A program made the translations under genes and the position numbers. Below, in pieces: positions 59,600 through 64,000 of a DNA stretch of 64,000 bases; within the stretch, counting starts at the first letter, position 1, and each line of letters opens with the position of its first letter. The DNA lies in the NCBI RefSeq assembly GCF_963678635.1, contig NC_087065.1, positions 61,964,754 through 62,028,753 on the forward strand. Direction: 5' to 3'. This DNA comes from Symsagittifera roscoffensis (Eukaryota > Xenacoelomorpha > Acoela > Convolutidae). The notes beneath the pieces are model-generated. The model saw only the letters and a list, made by a program, of their open reading frames with translations. It searched no databases and was not told the origin of the DNA.

Positions 59600-61690
59600 T
59601 ACAAAATGAAAAGAATAATCGAAAATCTGACAGTCAACCCATTAGTATTCCAGAGTCTGATAAGATATATTATCCCAAAGTAATTCTCTAGTTCTCCGAT
59701 ACACTGATAAAATCAGACAGCAAGTTAAAAAAAGTGTACCATAGGTATATATCGGAAAAAAACAGCTAAACATAGCTATCAATCGGCAACAATTAAAGAT
59801 CTTGAAGGTGTTAATCAACGATATTGCCTAGTGGCTAAAACACAAGCCTTGATAATTCATGCAGGCCACTATAAAATACATAAAGGCAAATCAGCATATG
59901 AAGCGGCACAACAAATGCGTGACATGGTCTCAAAATATATCGAAAAAAAAACACCATCTTGCAACATCACAAACTCCACTTGTAAAAACGGGTTTTTTCG
60001 GAGTCAGCGTAACAATTTTACTATTGAATCTTTCAATGAGCAACTACCAAATCTTGCAACTGAACTAGATGGCCTCTCAGTTAGACAAAAAGGGAATGTA
60101 TATCTAAAAAAACTTGAGATGCACGATATATCCAAACATAAGCGGCATTCAGAAAAAGGTTCATAATTTAATGTTCAGTGGTTGGCGTCAAACGTTTTCC
60201 CTGCTTAAAATAATCGAAATCAGGCCAATGACCCGAAAAGATTTATTTCTGTCAATTGATAGTTTACAAAGAAAAAAAGCTACTGGTTCTATGAATATAC
60301 CATCGTGGAGCATTCAATGTGCGAAACTTGCACCGAGTAAACACCTACAGATCCTAATAACTGAATGCACCAAGTCGAAAGCTTTTCCGGATGAGCTAAA
60401 AAAACGAACATTTGACCAGTTTATAAAAAAAATGATAGAGTAGCAGAAAATTATGGGCCAATTTCTGTGACACCAACTTCTGCTCAACTTAATGAGAAAA
60501 ATTTATTAATACACTTAACTGAATATATACACAAAAATTAGCTTTTAAATGTTATGCAAATCAGTTTTCGAAAAGAGAAATATTCTGTCGACGCTCTAAT
60601 TTCATTAACGGAAAAACTAAAATTAAATTGTCGCAATGAAGTTATGTCTGCAGTTGTTTTTTCGGACCTTACAAAAGCGTTCATTTCAAAATCTCACGAT
60701 GTTTTTTTAAGAAAAAGATTCAACACATGGGTTTCTCAAAAACGGCTGTGACATGTTCGAAAACTTTTTGAAAAATCATCAACAGGCAGCTAAACTGGAA
60801 AATACAATATCCGAATGGGAATCATCAAGTACCACAAGGGACAGTTCTCGGACCAATAGTTTTCATCCTTTATGTTAACGATTTTCGTTCAGTTTTAAAA
60901 TGCTATATGACGTCGATGCTTACATGAAAAAGAATAGTCTCTTTGATTTCAGATGAAACAAAATTTCTTTTATTCAACTGTGAAATGAGTTTCGAGCCAA
61001 TTTTTCATAATAATCATGAAACTCAAAACTTAAAAATTATGCAGATGTCTATGAATTTTTTTGCTTTGTGCACGATTTAATCATCTCAAATCAAGTCAAC
61101 AATTTTTTTTTCAAACGGCTTAAGGAACCTCTTCACTACATCTTGCTACGAGCTAAGCGCCAAAATAAGTTCGGATTAACTTATTTAACTCTTTAGTATT
61201 ATCCCATATAAGATATAGCGCAGTTTTCTTACAAAATTTACAAATTTCACAATTGAACAGAATAAATAAACAAAGAATTTGGGAAATAGACGTCTCTTTA
61301 CTCAGCAAGAAATTTGGTAAAGCACGTGATTTACTAACAAAAAGCAAAACACTTCCTACAGAGCTATTGATAACAAAAATGAGTCTTCGCAAATCTTTTG
61401 ATTGCTTAAGAAATGAAAGATCAGGAAATGTTTTTTTTTGTCTAAAACGCTAAGAACGCATAGAAACTACAGATAATACACCAGAGTCGGACAAACAAAC
61501 AAAAATCAGTGGCAAGAGGCTCTATTAAAACATGAAAGTCACTACCTTGAAAAATCAGACTCGTCATATCTCGCAAAAACTTGAAGACAAATTTAAGACT
61601 TACCATTTACAGAAACCCTAATCAGTATCAATTAAAAGATATCTCGGCGGATTTAGAAGTTTCTTCTACCAATTACTTGTCTTGTTAAGC
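59600..61690 (+). mobile_element. Decayed LINE with SGNH-like module and reverse transcriptase
   Basis: A 5'-incomplete, frameshifted non-LTR retrotransposon. At 59822-60060 the frame has IIHAG followed by an SGNH/GDSL-esterase-like helix (SAYEAAQQMRDMVSKYIEK); the catalytic Gly-Asp-Ser and Gly-x-Asn-Asp signatures are eroded. Reverse transcriptase follows: the KKATGSMNIPSW region (about 60270-60310), a PISVTPTSA block (about 60460), the fingers/palm block with FSDLTKAF (about 60660) and the VPQGTVLGP block (about 60825). The YxDD site is lost. The C-terminal part with FGKARDLL continues to about 61450. At least four frameshifts or stops separate these parts, so it is inactive. Style suggests the CR1/Jockey-like group; the clade is not certain. 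Confidence 0.85.
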
Positions 61691-61699
61691 TAATTAAAT

Positions 61700-63880
61700 A
61701 ATTGGTGTCACTTGCAGTTATACTTATATAGTTGATTGTTTGTAAAAGTAATCAACCCTAAATATGTTTTATTAACCAAGAGTTTACATTAAATTACCAT
61801 GTTCTGCTGTAAAAATTGGGATACTATGGTTCCAACCACCCTCGATGAAATTTAATCATGTTAAAGGATGTGTTTTTTACGCCCAAAAGAAAGCGCACCG
61901 GGGTTAAGTAAAGCATCCTGTTAAACACTATCAAAAGGAATTTTTTAATAACTGAAAATTTGACTAAGTTACACGAATTAACCATATAAATTTTTAAACT
62001 CATCAGACAATATTACTTTTGCAAAGAAATCATCAACTCATTCAATTACTTCTCAGAAATATATCAGAAATTTCTTTAAATCTTATAAATCTCTAAAACC
62101 AATATCTCCTCGTCGTATTACCGAAAAGAACATAGTCGTTACAATCTGGTCTACTTGAACAGCAACTGGCTATCCGTATTTACATATACTTGCTTGTTTC
62201 CTTTTAACAGGGTAGACGAAAATAGGTGCTGATGAAATCAAAGCCAACTAATGCTCGCACGATTTGATTATGCAGTATTTGCAACTAGTCAGAGAACTAT
62301 ATAAGCAAAACCTTGAGATTTTACTCTAGGGTAATGGGGCAAAAACACTTGGCAGGCAAAATTATGATCCAAAATTGAACAATCCAAATCGAGTCGATGG
62401 AGTAGTGTTTACTTATCGAAAAAATGGATTAAGTTTTCAAACGTTTTTTGAGATATTTTAAATTGAAAATCATCACCCACTCACTATGTTAACTGCCATG
62501 TGATATATTACGCATAAAGCAAAGTAATAGATAGACTAAATAGCATGCCTCAATTCGAGAAACGAATAATTTTTAAGACGGATTAAATCTCCGCTCACGC
62601 GCTAGTAAAAAAAATCTCGAGCGTTTATTGCTTCATATTGGCAATCTTTAAACCCGCATAACTTAACCAAATTGATCACAGGTGAAATAGTTTTAAATTT
62701 GAGCTCAGAACAACGATACGTTTCAAATGATATTGAAAAAAACTTCAGTCATAAAATGTTAATAGAAAAAACCACCCCGAGCACAAATGTTCCGTCACTT
62801 TCTTCGAACAATAAAAACGACGATAGAAAATAGGAATAAGTAATTCCTTGAAAAAATCCTATCAAGCAAAAATCCTATTACAATTAATTCAAACTTCGGG
62901 AAAAACAAACGCTACAGCTTTTTGAAAGAAGTTTGTTTAAGTCATAGCTGCTTTTTGATCAAGGAAATTGAAAACTGCTTAAATCGGTTTTTAAAATATG
63001 AGACCAGATTTATATTCATCTTTTGCACTTTTACAACAAAAAAGCAGGCAAACTGGCAGAAAAAATTACAAAAAAAATATCAAACAAAAATTTAATTCGT
63101 TGCTCTCGAATGAAGAACAAAGTTTTAATTAGTTGGTCTCGAGTTTAAAAAAATGGATGATATATATTTTTTAAATAACGAAGGAATAAAAATGCATGCT
63201 TTGGGATGTAAGGTGATAAAAATAAGCAGACAAATGATTGTCCAACAATTAAATGTTTCCAAGAAACAATTTTTTCTAATGGAATCGAGTTGAGCAATTG
63301 GATTTGAGCACGGCCGGATTTGACTACAGTACTTCCCGTCCCGAGTATTTATGTTACATATCGGCTAAATTGGCAGAAATAATCATTGGATTTGAATTTA
63401 ATATGAGGTACGGAACCGGTTACAATACCGTAACTCAAAAATGCTTCCACTACTTTTAAAATAATCATTTTTATGCTCAATCCCTTGTTATGTCAAAAAT
63501 TTTGAAATTTCGTTTGACACTGAAGAAGCAGATCATCTTATAACTGTTTAAACTTCCAGAGTTTTTAATGATCAACAATTTTCAGATGTCATTGAACTCG
63601 AGCAAACATAAAAACAACTATTGACTTTCCACAAACCAAACTTGAAAAATGGGCAAATAAGTAATTTTGAATTCCACTGAGCAATAAATCCAGTTTTGAA
63701 AACAGACATTCACCTTTTAACGCACGCCATTTGTACTGTTGCTATTGGAGAGAAAAATTTTTCCAATTAGCAAAAAAATGTGAACTTAAAAAAATTAACC
63801 AGTTTCTATGTATGTATAACAGATTATTCCGAACAATTAGCCAAAAAACTCATTAAGAAAAGATAAAACTATTAAAATTT
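61700..63880. other. Right-hand spacer
   Basis: AT-rich and without a supported gene. It holds an inverse partial copy of the dispersed repeat (62690-62830, with CCCCGAGCACAAATGTTCCG) and a 59-codon open stretch at 63280-63459. Confidence 0.45.
63280..63459 (+). other. Possible exon fragment, unrecognised
   Basis: Fifty-nine open codons with protein-like composition (for example TAGFDYSTSRPEYLCYISAK) end in TAA. A pyrimidine-rich TTTTTTCTAATG precedes it and GAGGTACGG could serve as a donor at about 63407. It might be an exon of a gene continuing outside the window. There is no homology I recognise, so this is weak. Confidence 0.2.
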
Positions 63881-63886
63881 ATGATG

Positions 63887-63955
63887 TACCGGAAACGAAC
63901 CCCAGGCCACGAAACTAAGAAACGCTCCTTCTAGTATCTGCGCCATGGGCACAAA
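63887..63955 (-). repeat. tRNA-like sequence at window edge
   Basis: Minus strand: ATGGCGCAGATACTAGAAGG resembles the D-arm of methionine- or arginine-type tRNAs, and GGGGTTCGTTTCC resembles a B box with one changed position. The anticodon arm is unclear. Probably a tRNA-derived repeat. Confidence 0.4.
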
Positions 63956-64000
63956 CCATGAATCCAGAAACTAAAGTAAAACAGATAATTTGCTATTGCA

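Larger units (their letters stand above)
56485..59600. other. Region upstream of the p53-like gene
   Basis: The promoter of the minus-strand gene should lie here, but I can name no element. It contains a G14 run (56852-56865), SINE-like copy 2 (57607-58085), a tRNA-like sequence (58210-58275) and another hairpin tail (58331-58376). The rest is AT-rich with no gene seen. Confidence 0.45.

Overview
The window looks like nuclear DNA of an AT-rich invertebrate animal. Evidence: spliceosomal GT-AG introns, a metazoan-type glycyl-tRNA synthetase with a WHEP domain, a rhodopsin-class GPCR, a gene that I read as a divergent p53-family factor, a decayed LINE, MITE-like elements and tRNA-derived SINE-like repeats. 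I cannot name the species or phylum from sequence alone.

Region 1 (1-30.9 kb) is almost entirely hierarchical repetitive DNA. Positions 1321-12068 are a higher-order tandem array in which about 895-bp short units alternate with about 1880-bp long units. The long units carry an extra internal block of about 1 kb. Positions about 13.0-25.6 kb hold a second array with units of about 2.85-4.05 kb, including a recent 2856-bp tandem duplication. Positions 25.6-30.9 kb hold two units of about 2.5-2.8 kb. Blocks of a 22-bp minisatellite built on helically spaced GTCGA motifs sit inside the second and third arrays. All three arrays share dispersed sequence boxes, suggesting one ancestral element family. 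I see no convincing protein gene here.

Region 2 (30.9-64 kb) is gene-bearing. A three-exon class A GPCR (34209-38605, +) converges on a six-exon glycyl-tRNA synthetase (47059-41817, -). Further right, on the minus strand, five phase-compatible exons (56484-50995) build a 701-residue protein. It has a Gln/Pro/Ser-rich N-terminus, a segment resembling a p53 DNA-binding domain with most zinc ligands replaced, and a helix resembling the p53 tetramerisation domain. Introns and spacers hold two MITE-like families with long inverted repeats, one inserted inside another repeat. They also hold at least six tRNA-like sequences, all on the minus strand, several of which head SINE-like repeats, and a decayed LINE with an SGNH-like module and reverse transcriptase (59.6-61.7 kb). 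The genes are unrelated housekeeping, signalling and regulatory loci and do not form an operon. Exon joins were deduced by hand from splice signals and reading-frame phase; no transcript evidence was available.
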